From assembly GCA_963823675.1 (NCBI GenBank), contig CAWGMT010000013.1, positions 930,001 to 994,000 of the forward strand: 64,000 nucleotides of DNA. The letters are read 5' to 3'. The stretch comes from CAWGMT01 sp963823675 (GTDB lineage Bacteria > Planctomycetota > Planctomycetia > Isosphaerales > Isosphaeraceae). The notes under the pieces were generated by a model that ran no database searches, was not told the DNA's origin, and saw nothing but the letters and a program-made list of their open reading frames with translations. The position numbers were made by a program, and so were the translations under genes. Of the stretch, positions 15,632 through 25,500 are shown in pieces; position 1 is the stretch's first letter; each line of letters starts with the position of its first letter.

Positions 15632-17074
15632 ATGTTTGATTGGCTCGGGCCGAAGTGTCCGCTCGACACCTATGAGAAGATGTGGACCGAGTGTCGGATG
15701 CGCTGGCTGGTCGAAAAGCTCGGGCTCGACCGACTTGTCGGTGCGGAGGTGATTCTTCCCGAACATCGATATTTTCCCGATCCTTACAGCGGAACGCCCG
15801 CCGACGCACAGCGGATCTTCGACCGCGTCTGCGGTTACATGAAGCTCGATCCCGATCGGTTCGACTTGCACGTTCTCGCCGACGATGCCATCGAAGGTGC
15901 GGTCGGTTTGTATTCACAAGGGGAACGGCCGCAGATCGTGCTGGCATACGCGCAGCTCTCCGACCCCGAACGGCTGGTGGCAACGATCGCCCACGAGCTG
16001 GCCCACGACATTCTTCTGGGGGGCGGGCTGATCACCGCGAGTGAGCAGGATCACGAGCCGCTAACCAACCTGGTCCCGGTATTTCTAGGCTTGGGGCTCT
16101 TCACGGCGAATGCCCCGGTGCGCGACCGAAGCTATAGCCAGAACAACTGGCATTACTTCAAGATCGACCGACAAGGCTATTTGTCGTCGTGCATTCTCGG
16201 CTACGCCCTGGCTCTGTTTGCCTTTGTACGCGGTGAGGCCAAGCCCTCCTGGGTTCGCTACCTCCGGCCCGACGCAGGCGAACCGCTCAAGAAAGGCCTT
16301 CGCTATCTGCTCAAGACGGGCGACTCTCTCTTCCACCCAGACACCGCGCACCTGCCTGTCAACCCACCGACCGTGGCCGAGGTGATCGAGCGGCTGACGA
16401 TAGGTTCGCCCACGGTCCGCGCAATCACCCTCCGCGACGTCGCCGCCCTCGACCCGCCGCCGGCCGCACTGCTCGACTCGGTGGTACGTCGTCTTCGCGA
16501 TCCGGATGCCGATGTTCAGGTTGAGGCCGTTCACGTATTGCCGAATTTCGGCGAGGCGGCGCGCGTCGCCGTGCCTGACCTGCTCTGGTGCCTCACGTCA
16601 CGCTCTGCCACGCTTCGCAGTTCGGCGGCAGTGGCACTCTCGGCGGTTGCCGGCCCAGCCGCCGAAGTCGTAACCGAACTGACGCGATTACTCCAAGACC
16701 CCGACTCGCGCGTCGTCGACGACGCCGCCTCTGGACTGGGTCGATTTGCCTTATGCGCCGCCTCGGCCGTCCCCGCCCTGGTCGAAGCGATCCGGAAGAA
16801 CGAAGTACTGTGCCGATCGTCTGATGCCTTGGCTACCGCCCTCATCGCCATCGATCCGCCCGCCGTCGTTCTTGAGCGCCTGCTCGCCGGGATCGACCCC
16901 GAGATCAGGGAGTTGGTGGCACGCTCGTTGCGAACTGCACGCGCACGGGGTGAAAGCGACCGGAGTTCCTCGAGCGCGCAAATTCATCGATACACATTTT
17001 CCGGGATTCGCTTCCACACCGCGCTGCCCACAAATCTGCTCACTCCAGCGTACGATCAGATGAGTTCGTCTTAG
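15632..17074 (+). CDS. HEAT-repeat protein with an HExxH motif
   Basis: About 480 residues from ATG 15632, preceded by GGGACGG; an earlier in-frame ATG (15554) adds an unlikely basic extension. The N-terminal half contains 'LVATIAHELAHDILLGGG' with HELAH, a zincin-like metal site, preceded by 'RPQIVLAYAQLSDPERL'. The second half ('VRAITLRDVAALDPPPAALL' to 'IREL') is a run of about five HEAT-like repeats such as 'DPDADVQVEAVHVLPNFGEA'. No signal peptide. The combination suggests a protease or metal-binding domain joined to a scaffold; activity is unproven. The last 35 residues look divergent, so the C-terminus may be altered. Confidence 0.75.
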   Translation: MFDWLGPKCPLDTYEKMWTECRMRWLVEKLGLDRLVGAEVILPEHRYFPDPYSGTPADAQRIFDRVCGYMKLDPDRFDLHVLADDAIEGAVGLYSQGERPQIVLAYAQLSDPERLVATIAHELAHDILLGGGLITASEQDHEPLTNLVPVFLGLGLFTANAPVRDRSYSQNNWHYFKIDRQGYLSSCILGYALALFAFVRGEAKPSWVRYLRPDAGEPLKKGLRYLLKTGDSLFHPDTAHLPVNPPTVAEVIERLTIGSPTVRAITLRDVAALDPPPAALLDSVVRRLRDPDADVQVEAVHVLPNFGEAARVAVPDLLWCLTSRSATLRSSAAVALSAVAGPAAEVVTELTRLLQDPDSRVVDDAASGLGRFALCAASAVPALVEAIRKNEVLCRSSDALATALIAIDPPAVVLERLLAGIDPEIRELVARSLRTARARGESDRSSSSAQIHRYTFSGIRFHTALPTNLLTPAYDQMSSS

Positions 17075-17213
17075 CACAGCATACGGCGGCGGTGTGCGAA
17101 CTTTTCGTAGAAAGCGAGCCCTTTTTCGCCAATTGTGAAACCACCGAATTCCAAATTGACGCGCGCGGAATCCTTGATACGGGCTGGCTTGCCCAAACAA
17201 ACCGCTGGGAACG

Positions 17214-17292
17214 ATGCAGCGTCGGATCAAACACTGGCGGGCCACGCGCGGTCCGGACAAGGAGGTGTTCTTCTCGCAAGAGCATCTGCCGA
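17214..17292 (+). pseudogene. IS21-type transposase (IstA) fragment
   Basis: Twenty-six codons read 'MQRRIKHWRATRGPDKEVFF' and 'SQEHLP', matching the internal segment of IS21 IstA transposases ('LQRRVRQWRAxHGPxxEVFF'). Similarity ends abruptly on both sides. No terminal inverted repeats or IstB are visible. A relic of a lost insertion sequence. Confidence 0.7.
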
Positions 17293-17625
17293 GCTGGTGT
17301 ACGGACCCGTCCGCACTCCTTCAACGCAGCAGCGGCCGGAAAATTCCTGGGACGATTTGTCGAAGTCCGGTCCGGCCATTCGACTACGTGATGAAGGCAG
17401 GGCAACCAGTGTCCGCCCGAAGACGGTTACAGGAGAAGTCATGACACAGTATTTGGTTGCTAGCCTGGACTGCACAGGCCATGATATAAGGGTCTGGATT
17501 TGGTGCTTCCCTCGGGACACGAAATCACAACCAAGGTCTGCGAGAGGGCCGCTTTCTGCCGCCCGCTCGCCGCGCACCGACGCTTGTATACAATTCACAT
17601 TCTTACTTTTTGATGGAGACGCCAG
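17293..17625. other. Intergenic region
   Basis: No gene is supported. The stretch upstream of the TIGR03067 gene contains TTGTATACAAT near 17584, an AT-rich palindrome that could be part of its promoter. Confidence 0.4.
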
Positions 17626-18060
17626 ATGAGATTGACCGCTGAGTTCGTTGTGCTCTGCGCCGCCAGCATTTTTGCCGTTGATGACACCAAGAAGGACGAT
17701 GCGGAGGCGATCAAAGGAAAGTGGAAGGCCGTGTCGATTTCGATGAGCGGTGAGCCGCAGGCCGACGAGTTGGTCAAGAACTTTAAACTCAACTTCGAGA
17801 GCAAGGACTACACCAACACCGTCGGCGATATGGTCGAGGAGGGGTCTTACTCAATCGATTCCACGAAGTCACCCAAGACGATCGATTTCGACATCAAGAA
17901 AGGGCCGGACGAAGGCAAAAAGCAGCTTGGCGTATACAAGCTCGACGGAGACAAGCTGACGCTTGTGGTGTCAGCCGCCGGTTCCACGGATCGGCCGACG
18001 TCGCTTACAGTCGAAAAAGGTAGCGCGCTTTCCGAATTCGTTTTGGAGCGCATCAAGTAA
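17626..18060 (+). CDS. TIGR03067 domain protein, exported
   Basis: 144 residues. An N-terminal hydrophobic stretch ('LTAEFVVLCAASIFAV') looks like a signal peptide. Then 'DAEAIKGKWKAVSISMSGEP', 'NFKLNFESKDYTNTVGDMVE' and 'SPKTIDFDIKKGPDEGKKQL', the hallmarks of the TIGR03067 domain, a lipocalin-like domain of unknown function expanded in planctomycetes. TGGAGA lies ahead of ATG 17626. No co-transcribed neighbour is apparent. Confidence 0.85.
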   Translation: MRLTAEFVVLCAASIFAVDDTKKDDAEAIKGKWKAVSISMSGEPQADELVKNFKLNFESKDYTNTVGDMVEEGSYSIDSTKSPKTIDFDIKKGPDEGKKQLGVYKLDGDKLTLVVSAAGSTDRPTSLTVEKGSALSEFVLERIK

Positions 18061-18120
18061 TCGGCTGCGGCTTTCGGCGCAAGGACGATTCGCCGACAAA
18101 TCTCCAAGCAGCCTCACTAG

Positions 18121-18249
18121 TCACCACCCCGACGACTACGACCCGTCCGTCGCAGAGGGCGAAGCGATGGACCGCGATATCGACGCGCTCAACGACGAGA
18201 TGAAGGCTGCTGGTGTCAGGATTTTCGTTGGCGGCCTGCACCCTGCATT
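18121..18249 (+). pseudogene. YciI-family relic
   Basis: The frame reads 'HHPDDYDPSVAEGEAMDRDI' and 'DALNDEMKAAGVRIFVGGLH', then loses similarity after HPA. This is the first half of a YciI/DGPF-type protein, which normally goes on to 'SSAKSLR...DGPY'. No start codon is retained. A decayed fragment. Confidence 0.65.
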
Positions 18250-18556
18250 ACGAGCGAGCAGGCGCGATCAGAACCGGAAGTTATTGAGTCTTCGCCGGTT
18301 CGAGCCTCTGAAGGCAGGGTCAGCGTGATAGCGCGGGCTAGCGGTAGCGGAACCCGCTACTTCGAAGTACCTCCAGCCTGACATGCTGTTGCACCGAGTC
18401 CGACCGGGAGTTTTACGAGCAAATCCAGGAAATCGAGTGTCGCGACGTCATAGAGAGTGTGTTGAACGCCAATTCAAGAACTCACCCGGCGCAGGGCACG
18501 GCTCGCGTCACGTGACCGCGAGGTTGCCCTGGCCAACTGGACTTACGAGAGCCGCC
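18250..18556. other. Intergenic region
   Basis: Nothing coding is supported. A short imperfect repeat (GCGGGCTAGCGGTAGCGGAA then CCCGC) occurs near 18336. Confidence 0.4.
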
Positions 18557-18850
18557 ATGTGCAGAAACATCAAGACGCTATTCAACTTTGAGCCGCCCGC
18601 GACGGAAGCGGAGATTCGGGACGCATCGCTCCAGTTCGTGAGAAAGATCTGTGGATTCACCAGCCCGTCCCAAGCAAACGAACTTGCGTTCGAGCGCGCG
18701 GTCGAAGAAGTTACGGCATCAGCCAGAGCAGTTATTCGGTCGTTGGTCACCACGGCTGAGCCGCGCAACCGCGAGGTTGAGTCTGAGAAACTACGGGCCC
18801 GGTCCGCCGTGAGGTTCGGGCCCAAGCTGCGTTCGACCGGGAACGGATAG
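18557..18850 (+). CDS. DUF2277 family protein
   Basis: 97 residues from ATG 18557: 'MCRNIKTLFNFEPPATEAEI', 'LQFVRKICGFTSPSQANELA' and 'SLVTTAEPRNREVESEKLRA', a near-textbook DUF2277 protein (family length about 85-95). Function unknown; the conserved Cys2 and Asn4 at the N-terminus are retained. Confidence 0.9.
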   Translation: MCRNIKTLFNFEPPATEAEIRDASLQFVRKICGFTSPSQANELAFERAVEEVTASARAVIRSLVTTAEPRNREVESEKLRARSAVRFGPKLRSTGNG

Positions 18851-18923
18851 CGATGTGCGCGCCGATGACGCCGAACCTTCCGCGGCAGCAGACGGCAGCC
18901 GCGTTAGTTTCTGGTCAGCTTCT

Positions 18924-19820
18924 TTATTGCTTTTGCGGTTTTGCATCGAGAAAGTCGTTCACCATCGGGACGATGACGGGCATGCGCTCCATCAGCGTGA
19001 CGTGTGTCGTGTTGGGCAAGATGGCCAATCTCGATTCTGAGCGCGGACGCATGTCGCCGAAAATCTCGCCGCCCTTCAGGCGGAACATTTCCGAGATGTG
19101 CTCGAGCCGCACGCCGTCGGCATCGCCGTGGATGAAAAACATCGGCGCTTTGGTGGCCTTGAGCTTGTCGGCGCCGAAGTCGTACGGTTTCACAGCCATC
19201 GCGACGACGCGCTTGACGAAATTCGGGAATTCGTCGGGCGTCGGGCTCAGTTTTTTGTATCCGGTTTCGACGGGCGAGCCTTTGAATGCTTCCGCCGTGA
19301 GTTGCGGGAACGCGTCGAGCGCTCCCTTGACCCAGCCGTCCTGGCGGAACACGGCCGAAATGCTGACAACCTTACGCACTTTTTCCGGATGGCGGATCGC
19401 ACACAGCATCGCGACCCCGCCGCCCATGCTGTAACCGATGAGGTCCGCGCTTGGGATTTTGAGATAATCGAGCAGCGCAGCCACATCGTCGGCGAGGTTT
19501 TCATAGCTGAAATCGCGTTCGATGTCGGCCGTGCGCCCGTGGCCCTGCATTTCGACGGCAATCACTTTCCGCGTTTTGGAAAGTTCGCCGATCCACCCGG
19601 TCCAGTTGTTGGGGATGGTCATGAACGCGCCGTGGAGCAACACCACCGGCTCGCCACTTCCGTGGACTTCGTAATACATTTTGAGTCCGTTGACCGGCGC
19701 GTAGCCCGTCGTTGGTGTTTGCTGCGCTGAGTTGACCGGCGCGTGGCCCGTCGTTGGTGTTTGCTGCGCTGATACGACCGCTGACACGAGCATTGCCTGG
19801 AGAAAAGCGATTGTCTTCAT
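18924..19820 (-). CDS. Alpha/beta hydrolase, exported
   Basis: 298 residues. A signal peptide ('MKTIAFLQAMLVSAVVSAQQ') is followed by a duplicated 14-residue unit (SAQQTPTTGHAPVN / SAQQTPTTGYAPVN). The hydrolase fold then shows oxyanion 'LLHGAFM', nucleophile Ser131 in 'GYSMGGG', acid Asp in 'HGDADG' and catalytic His in 'NTTHVTL'. It resembles periplasmic or secreted esterases and haloperoxidase-like hydrolases; substrate unknown. No operon partner. Confidence 0.88.
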   Translation of the reverse strand: MKTIAFLQAMLVSAVVSAQQTPTTGHAPVNSAQQTPTTGYAPVNGLKMYYEVHGSGEPVVLLHGAFMTIPNNWTGWIGELSKTRKVIAVEMQGHGRTADIERDFSYENLADDVAALLDYLKIPSADLIGYSMGGGVAMLCAIRHPEKVRKVVSISAVFRQDGWVKGALDAFPQLTAEAFKGSPVETGYKKLSPTPDEFPNFVKRVVAMAVKPYDFGADKLKATKAPMFFIHGDADGVRLEHISEMFRLKGGEIFGDMRPRSESRLAILPNTTHVTLMERMPVIVPMVNDFLDAKPQKQ

Positions 19821-20285
19821 GTTTGACTCCTGGACGCTTGGATGGGCGACTGTCCCCTCAAGTCAGTCGATTGGCGGTTCTCGCAATCGACGGCTAACCC
19901 AGATTTTTCGCGAGTGTGCAGCAGGAAACTGCCCACCGATTTTACCTCCAGGCTTTCGGCTAGCCGCCCCTGGCGTCGATCTTCCGATGGAAGCTTGGAA
20001 GTAACTGCTTGCCTTACTCAGTCTAATTCCTTCGCGGTTCGAGTGGAGTTGACGCGAACCGTCCAGTTCGCCGGCCGTTCCATGTGAGTGGTCAAGATAA
20101 TCGACCCGGATTCGGCGAGTTTTGAGCAACTTTGCTGATATTCGGACGCGGAATCGCCTCTCAATTCGTGATCAGATTGGGGGCACGACAGAAGAGTGTT
20201 GTCTCCGCTGCTCGGACACCGGCGGAGTTGCCCTTGGGATAGCGAACGGAGAGGGGAGCGCACGGCCTTCCAGGTGCGCAGTAAG
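19821..20285. other. Intergenic region
   Basis: No convincing gene. One short minus-strand stretch near 20030-20100 ('ILTTHMERPANWTVRVNS') looks protein-like but has neither start nor family match, so it may be a relic. Confidence 0.3.
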
Positions 20286-20420
20286 TTATTCCCTGACCAC
20301 GATGATCAGGCCTACGGATAAGCCAAGGATCCCACCCGCCAGTATCCCGTAGCTTGCCTAGCGAACGGGCGAGCTCATCCACCCGAGGGTCAGCCCGATG
20401 ATTGCCCCAGGAACGGCGCC
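20286..20420 (-). pseudogene. Degenerate second copy of the adjacent membrane protein
   Basis: The minus strand encodes 'IGLTLGWMSSPV', a stop, then 'YGILAGGILGLSVGLIIVVR', aligning with 'IGLTVGLMTSPV...YGVLAGGFFGFFVGLIIVIR' of the neighbour at 20390-20674. It lacks a start and has an internal stop. The intact neighbour's last codons run into the beginning of this copy in another frame. Confidence 0.65.
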
Positions 20421-20674
20421 AGCGCTGCGGCAACCCTGAGAAACGACGTCTTGCCAGGAGTCTGAAGATGCCACAAGGACGCCTTATAGAGACTCCAGAC
20501 TCGGATGACGATGATCAGGCCCACGAAGAAGCCAAAGAATCCTCCCGCAAGTACCCCGTAGATCGCGTAGAGCACGGGCGATGTCATTAATCCAACGGTG
20601 AGCCCGATGACCCCCCCGAGGGCGGCCCCGATGGCTGCGGCGATGATGAGCACGCCCAAAAATATAACTTCCAT
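20390..20674 (-). CDS. Small glycine-rich membrane protein
   Basis: 94 residues with two strong hydrophobic segments: 'VIFLGVLIIAAAIGAALGGV' and 'YGVLAGGFFGFFVGLIIVIR', rich in GxxxG spacing. Start ATG 20674. No known family. The C-terminus ('LAPFLGQSSG') overlaps a degenerate duplicate, so the original end may have been different. Confidence 0.6.
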   Translation of the reverse strand: MEVIFLGVLIIAAAIGAALGGVIGLTVGLMTSPVLYAIYGVLAGGFFGFFVGLIIVIRVWSLYKASLWHLQTPGKTSFLRVAAALAPFLGQSSG

Positions 20675-21100
20675 GGTATGATCGTGACCCCATCGCGTCG
20701 CGGTTTTCGGAACCAGAGCCAGCCGAATGAACCGAAACCAGCGCCTACCGGCGTGATTAATGGTGTCAGGTGGTTAATCAGTAGTTTCCATGAAAAACTA
20801 CACAGTGGCAAGCCGCGGCCCCGAAACGGGGAACCGATTGAGCGCGATGCGACGCGGGACGGAAACGGAGACGCAGATAGTTTGCAGACGGGGGAGGAGA
20901 GCTCGCGCACGCTCTCAATCCAAGAAGCTCCATCGGAAGGAGCTTGGCCCCCGAAATTGCAGACAACGTGAAACCCCAATTCGTTCTTTGATGCCAGCTC
21001 GACTCGTACTTGGAGTGGCGCTCTGGCTGATTCCGACCACATGACTAGACTGATAGAATACAGTAGCGGTAAACGAAGCCCTTGCGCGTTGGAGGTTGCC
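20675..21100. other. Intergenic region
   Basis: Divergent spacer between the membrane protein and the next + strand gene. No feature recognised. Confidence 0.4.
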
Positions 21101-21460
21101 GTGACGATTTCGATTTTGGTCGAACCCAGCCAGGTTGGGTTTCGCGCGACGACGGGTGGACCGCTGGATTTGTCGGCGGAAGCGGCCTCGGCTGCGGAGG
21201 CCGTGAATGCCCTGCACGAGAAGATCGCGAACCGGCTTGAGCGAGGGGCCATTCTGATCGATCACCCAGTCCACCCACCCCGGCCACCGATTCCGGTTCT
21301 GCCATTAGCGGAAAACCCCTTGTTCGACGCCTGGTTGGCGGCAGTGGAGACATATCGCGCCGAGCGGGAAACCCTGACGACTCTTGGTCAAGAGGTGTTG
21401 CAATTCACCAGCGTCGCCGCGGGAATCCCGACCGATACCCGACCGGTCGACGATCTTTGA
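21101..21460 (+). CDS. Small conserved protein, antitoxin-like
   Basis: 119 residues from GTG 21101, with TTGGAGG 6 nt upstream (an earlier ATG at 21041 has no such site). 'ISILVEPSQVGFRATTGGPL' followed by 'LSAEAASAAEAVNALHEKI' and 'LAENPLFDAWLAAVETYRAE' match a small family frequent in planctomycetes, often found before toxin-like genes. No toxin follows here. Function inferred only from that habit. Confidence 0.6.
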   Translation: MTISILVEPSQVGFRATTGGPLDLSAEAASAAEAVNALHEKIANRLERGAILIDHPVHPPRPPIPVLPLAENPLFDAWLAAVETYRAERETLTTLGQEVLQFTSVAAGIPTDTRPVDDL

Positions 21461-21801
21461 TGCGAATGGGGCCGACGAGCGCCCAGCTTTGTAGATCAAG
21501 CCCGATAAGCGCCTACTTACCGTCGTCTGGGCGTCGCAGCGACGAGCAAGCCTGCGGTCGTCAACGAGTGTGGGGCAATTTCGGAACGGTCGCTCGGGTC
21601 TGGTGCGCCAGGTCGTGTGTTCAAATCCCGCCGCCCCGACTCATTGGGGCCAGGCAAGCGATATACTCATTGGCTGACTCCGTGAAAACGAAGGCGACCT
21701 GGAAGCTCATCCAAGTGAGAAGGAAACGGAGCGGATAGATTCCGGGGTTCCTGGAAGGAGCTCGGCGCGGAGTTTCCGCTGGGATTCGCCTGTCGAATGG
21801 A
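21461..21801. other. Intergenic region upstream of sigma gene
   Basis: Contains the tRNA-like fragment described at 21611-21643 and the promoter region for the following sigma/kinase module. No gene recognised. Confidence 0.4.
21611..21643 (+). other. tRNA-like 3' fragment
   Basis: GGTCGTGTGTTCAAATCCCG followed by CCGCCCCGACTCA resembles the T-arm and acceptor strand of a tRNA (TTCAAAT loop). The T-stem has one mismatch and a wobble, and no matching 5' acceptor strand is found in the preceding 90 bp, so it is not a complete tRNA. Possibly a relic or an att scar. Confidence 0.35.
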
Positions 21802-22398
21802 ATGGAACCGTCGATGAATGAGGTGACCCGCATCCTGGACGCAATCGGGCAAGGCGACTCCTGTGCCTCAGCCCAGCTCTTGCCGCTGGTCTACGACGAG
21901 CTGCGGCGGCTCGCGGCCCAGAGGATGGCACAGGAGAAGCCGGGTCAGACGCTTCAGCCGACGGCCCTGGTCCATGAGGCATACCTCCGCCTGGTCGGCT
22001 CAGGCGAGGAGCGGCACTGGGAGAGCCGCGGTCACTTCTTCGCCGCCGCCGCCGAGGCGATGCGCCGGATCCTGGTCGAGAACGCCCGCCGCAAGCGCAG
22101 CCTCAAACGCGGTGGCGACCGCCAGCGCCTCGATCTCGATCTGGAGCAACCGGTCGAGGACGAGAGGAGCGCGCCGCTCCTGGCGCTCGACGAGGCCCTG
22201 GATCGGCTCGAAGCTCGCGACGCCGACAAGGCACAGCTCGTGAAACTCCGCTACTTCGCCGGTATGACGATCGAACAGGCGGCCGAAACGCTGGGCGTCT
22301 CGGTCACCACCGCGAACCGCTGGTGGAGCTACGCCCGCGCCTGGCTGCACGAGGAGATCCGCCGCGACCCGGATGTCACAGTCGCTCGAGACCGCTGA
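21802..22398 (+). CDS. ECF RNA polymerase sigma factor, TIGR02999-like
   Basis: 198 residues. 'MNEVTRILDAIGQGDSCASA', 'LLPLVYDELRRLAAQRMA', 'QPTALVHEAYLRLVGSG', 'GHFFAAAAEAMRRILVENA' and region 4 'RYFAGMTIEQAAETLGVS' with 'RWWSYARAWLHEEI'. It is paralogous to the factor at 11077-11640. Starts at ATG 21802 or ATG 21814. A kinase gene follows 108 bp downstream on the same strand, the same order as in the other modules. Confidence 0.92.
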   Translation: MEPSMNEVTRILDAIGQGDSCASAQLLPLVYDELRRLAAQRMAQEKPGQTLQPTALVHEAYLRLVGSGEERHWESRGHFFAAAAEAMRRILVENARRKRSLKRGGDRQRLDLDLEQPVEDERSAPLLALDEALDRLEARDADKAQLVKLRYFAGMTIEQAAETLGVSVTTANRWWSYARAWLHEEIRRDPDVTVARDR

Positions 22399-22506
22399 AA
22401 TGACAGCCGGCATCCGGTCTGGAGATTTTTTTCGATTTGAGTGGAACGATTTCGCGCTGGATTGCGCATGGGAGTACAGGAAGAAACCTGTTAGAGGAGT
22501 GCCGCC

Positions 22507-25500
22507 ATGCCGACCGCCGATCGAGAAGAAGCTCTTTTCGCCGCGATTCTGGAAAAACCGACCCGGGCCGAACGCGCGGCCTACCTGGAGGGCGCTGCGG
22601 CGCCGACCACGCGCTGCGGGAACGCATCGAGGCCCTTTGGGCCGCCCACGACGCCTCGGGCGGCGTCCTCGACACTCCGCCTCCCATGCCAACCACGGCA
22701 CCCCCTCGCCTCACGGAAAAGCCCGGCACGGTCATTGGCCCGTACAAGCTGCTCCAGCAGATCGGCGAAGGCGGCATGGGCGTCGTCTACATGGCCGAGC
22801 AAGAGGTGCCAGTCCGCCGCAAGGTCGCGCTCAAGATCATCAAGCCCGGCATGGACAGTCACCAGGTCATTGCCCGCTTCGAGGCCGAACGCCAAGCCCT
22901 TGCCATGATGGACCACCAGAACATTGCCCGAGTGCTGGACGCTGGCACGACGGGAGAGGTGGCGGGTGGTGGGTGGAGGGTGGCGGGAAAAGAGGAAAAT
23001 GAGGCTTTCTCTCCCTCCACCCGCCACGCACCACCCGCCACCCCTCCTGGCCGGCCCTACTTCGTCATGGAGCTGGTCCACGGCGTGCCGATCACGCGGT
23101 TTTGCGACGACAACAAGCTGACGCCCCGCGAGCGGCTGGCACTGTTCGTGCCCGTCTGCCAGGCGATCCAGCATGCCCACCAGAAGGGCATCATCCATCG
23201 CGACGTCAAGCCGTCCAACGTGCTGGTGACCATGTATGACGACAAGCCGGTGCCCAAAGTGATCGACTTCGGCGTGGCCAAGGCAATCGAGCAACGGCTC
23301 ACGGAAAAGACGATGTTCACGCAGTTCGGCGCCATGGTAGGCACCTTCGAGTACATGAGCCCCGAACAGGCGGAAATGAACGCGTTCGGCGTGGACACGC
23401 GCAGCGACATCTACTCGCTGGGAGTGTTGCTCTACGAGCTCTTGACCGGGACGACGCCTCTGGAGCGCACGCGGCTGCGCCAGGCGGCGCTGGATGAGAT
23501 GATACGGCTGATCAGAGAGGAGGAAGCGCCGCGGCCGAGCCTCAGGCTCAGCAGCTTAAGCGACCTGCCGAAGATCGCGGCCACACGCAAGACCGAGCCG
23601 GCGCGGTTGTCGAAGCTGGTCCGGGGCGAGATCGACTGGATCGTGATGAAGTGCCTGGAAAAGGACCGGTCGCGGCGTTACGAGACGGCCAACGGGGTAG
23701 CCCGCGACCTGGAGCGTTACCTGGCTGATGAGCCTGTGGAGGCATGTCCACCGAGCTCAAGTTATCGACTACGCAAATTCGCACGCAAGCACAAGACGGC
23801 ACTTGCGACGTCGGTGGCGTTCGCGGTCCTCTTGGTCGCCGGCCTGGTGATGAGCACGTCTCTGGCCGTATGGGCCACGTCGGCTGAGCGGATGGCCAAG
23901 CAATCCGAGCTCGAGGCGAACCAGCAGCGACTCGCCGCGGAGTTGGCGAAACAACAGGCCTTGAAAGCAAAGATTGAGGCCGACAAACAGCGGGATGAGG
24001 CTCGTGAGACCGCGTATGCAGCGGGGATGAATCTGGCCCAGCGAGCCTGGGAAGAGAACAACGTCGTTCGCGCCCGCGAACTGCCCGAGGAGGTGCCCAA
24101 GGAGGCAGCAGGTAGAAACCTGCGGGGCTTCGAGTGGTACTACCTCAATCGCTTGTGCCATCCCGACGGTATGACCCTTGTAGGTCACAGCAGTGGGGTC
24201 TCGAGCGTGGCGTTCAGCCCGGACGGCCAGCGCCTGGCGTCGGGGAGCCACGACAAGACAGTGAAGATCTGGGACAGCACGACCGGCAAGGAGCTTTTAT
24301 CTCTCAAGGGGCATGAGGATCTGGTCTATAGCGTGGCGTTCAGCCCGGACGGCCAGCGCCTGGCGTCGGGGAGCCACGACAAGACAGTGAAGATCTGGGA
24401 CAGCGCCACCGGCAAGGAGTTGTTGGCTCTTAAGGGCCATGTTGGTTGGGTCACGAGCGTGGCGTTCAGCCCGGACGGCCGGCACCTGGCGTCGGGGAGC
24501 TATGACAAGACGGTGAAGATCTGGGACAGTGCAACCGGCAAGGAACTGTTCACCATCAGGGGCCATGACGGCGAGACGGGATATAGCGTGGCGTTCAGCC
24601 CCGATGGCCGGCTCTTGGCTTCCGGCGGGGACTATACGGTGAAGATCTGGGACAGCGCGACCGGCAAGGAGTTGTTCGCTCTCGGGCGCCATGACTGGTC
24701 GGTCAACAGTGTGGCGTCCAACCCGGATGGCCGGCTCTTGGCTTCGGGCGGGTTGGATACGGTGAAGATCTGGGACAGCGCCACCGGCAAGGAGCTGTTC
24801 GCCCTCAAGGGCCATGCCGGTGAGATCACGAGCATGGCATTCAGCCCGGACGGCCAGCGCCTGGCGTCGGCGAGCACCGACGAGACGGTGAAGATCTGGG
24901 ACAGCGCGACGGGCAAGGAACTTTTTACCCTAAAGGGCCAGAACGGTTCGGTCTTTAGCGTGGCGTTCAGCCCGGACGGCCAGCGCCTTGCTTCAGGGAG
25001 CGATGACTAGACCGTGAAGTTCTGGGACAGCGCGATTGGCAAGGAGCTGTTTGCTCTCAAGGGCGACAACGAGCCGGTCACGAGCGTGGCGTTCAGCCCG
25101 GACGGCCAGCGCCTGGCTTCGGGGAACGGGGACGGGACGGTGAAGCTGTGCGACAGTGCGACCGGCCAGGAACTGTTCTTACTCAAAGGCCATGTCGGTC
25201 AGTTCTTGAGCGTGGCGTTCAGCCCAGTCGGTCAGCGCCTGGCGTCGGGGAGCGGGGACGGGACGGTGAGGTTGTGGGACAGTGCGACCGGCAAGGAGCT
25301 GTTCTCTCGTAAGGGCCACAGCAGTTGGGTCTACAGCGTGGCGTTCAGCCCGGACGGTCGGCGCCTGGCGTCGGCGAGCAAGGACAAGACAATGAAGATC
25401 TGGGAGAGCGCGACCGGCAAGGAACTGTTCACTCTCACGGGCCATTCCGGTGACGTCAATAGCGTGGCGTTCAACCCGGACGGCGTGCGACTTGCTTCGG

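Noticed and set aside
20587..21252. A 221-codon minus-strand frame over the membrane protein promoter and the antitoxin-like gene
   Set aside because: It is antisense to the gene at 21101 and lacks domain features.
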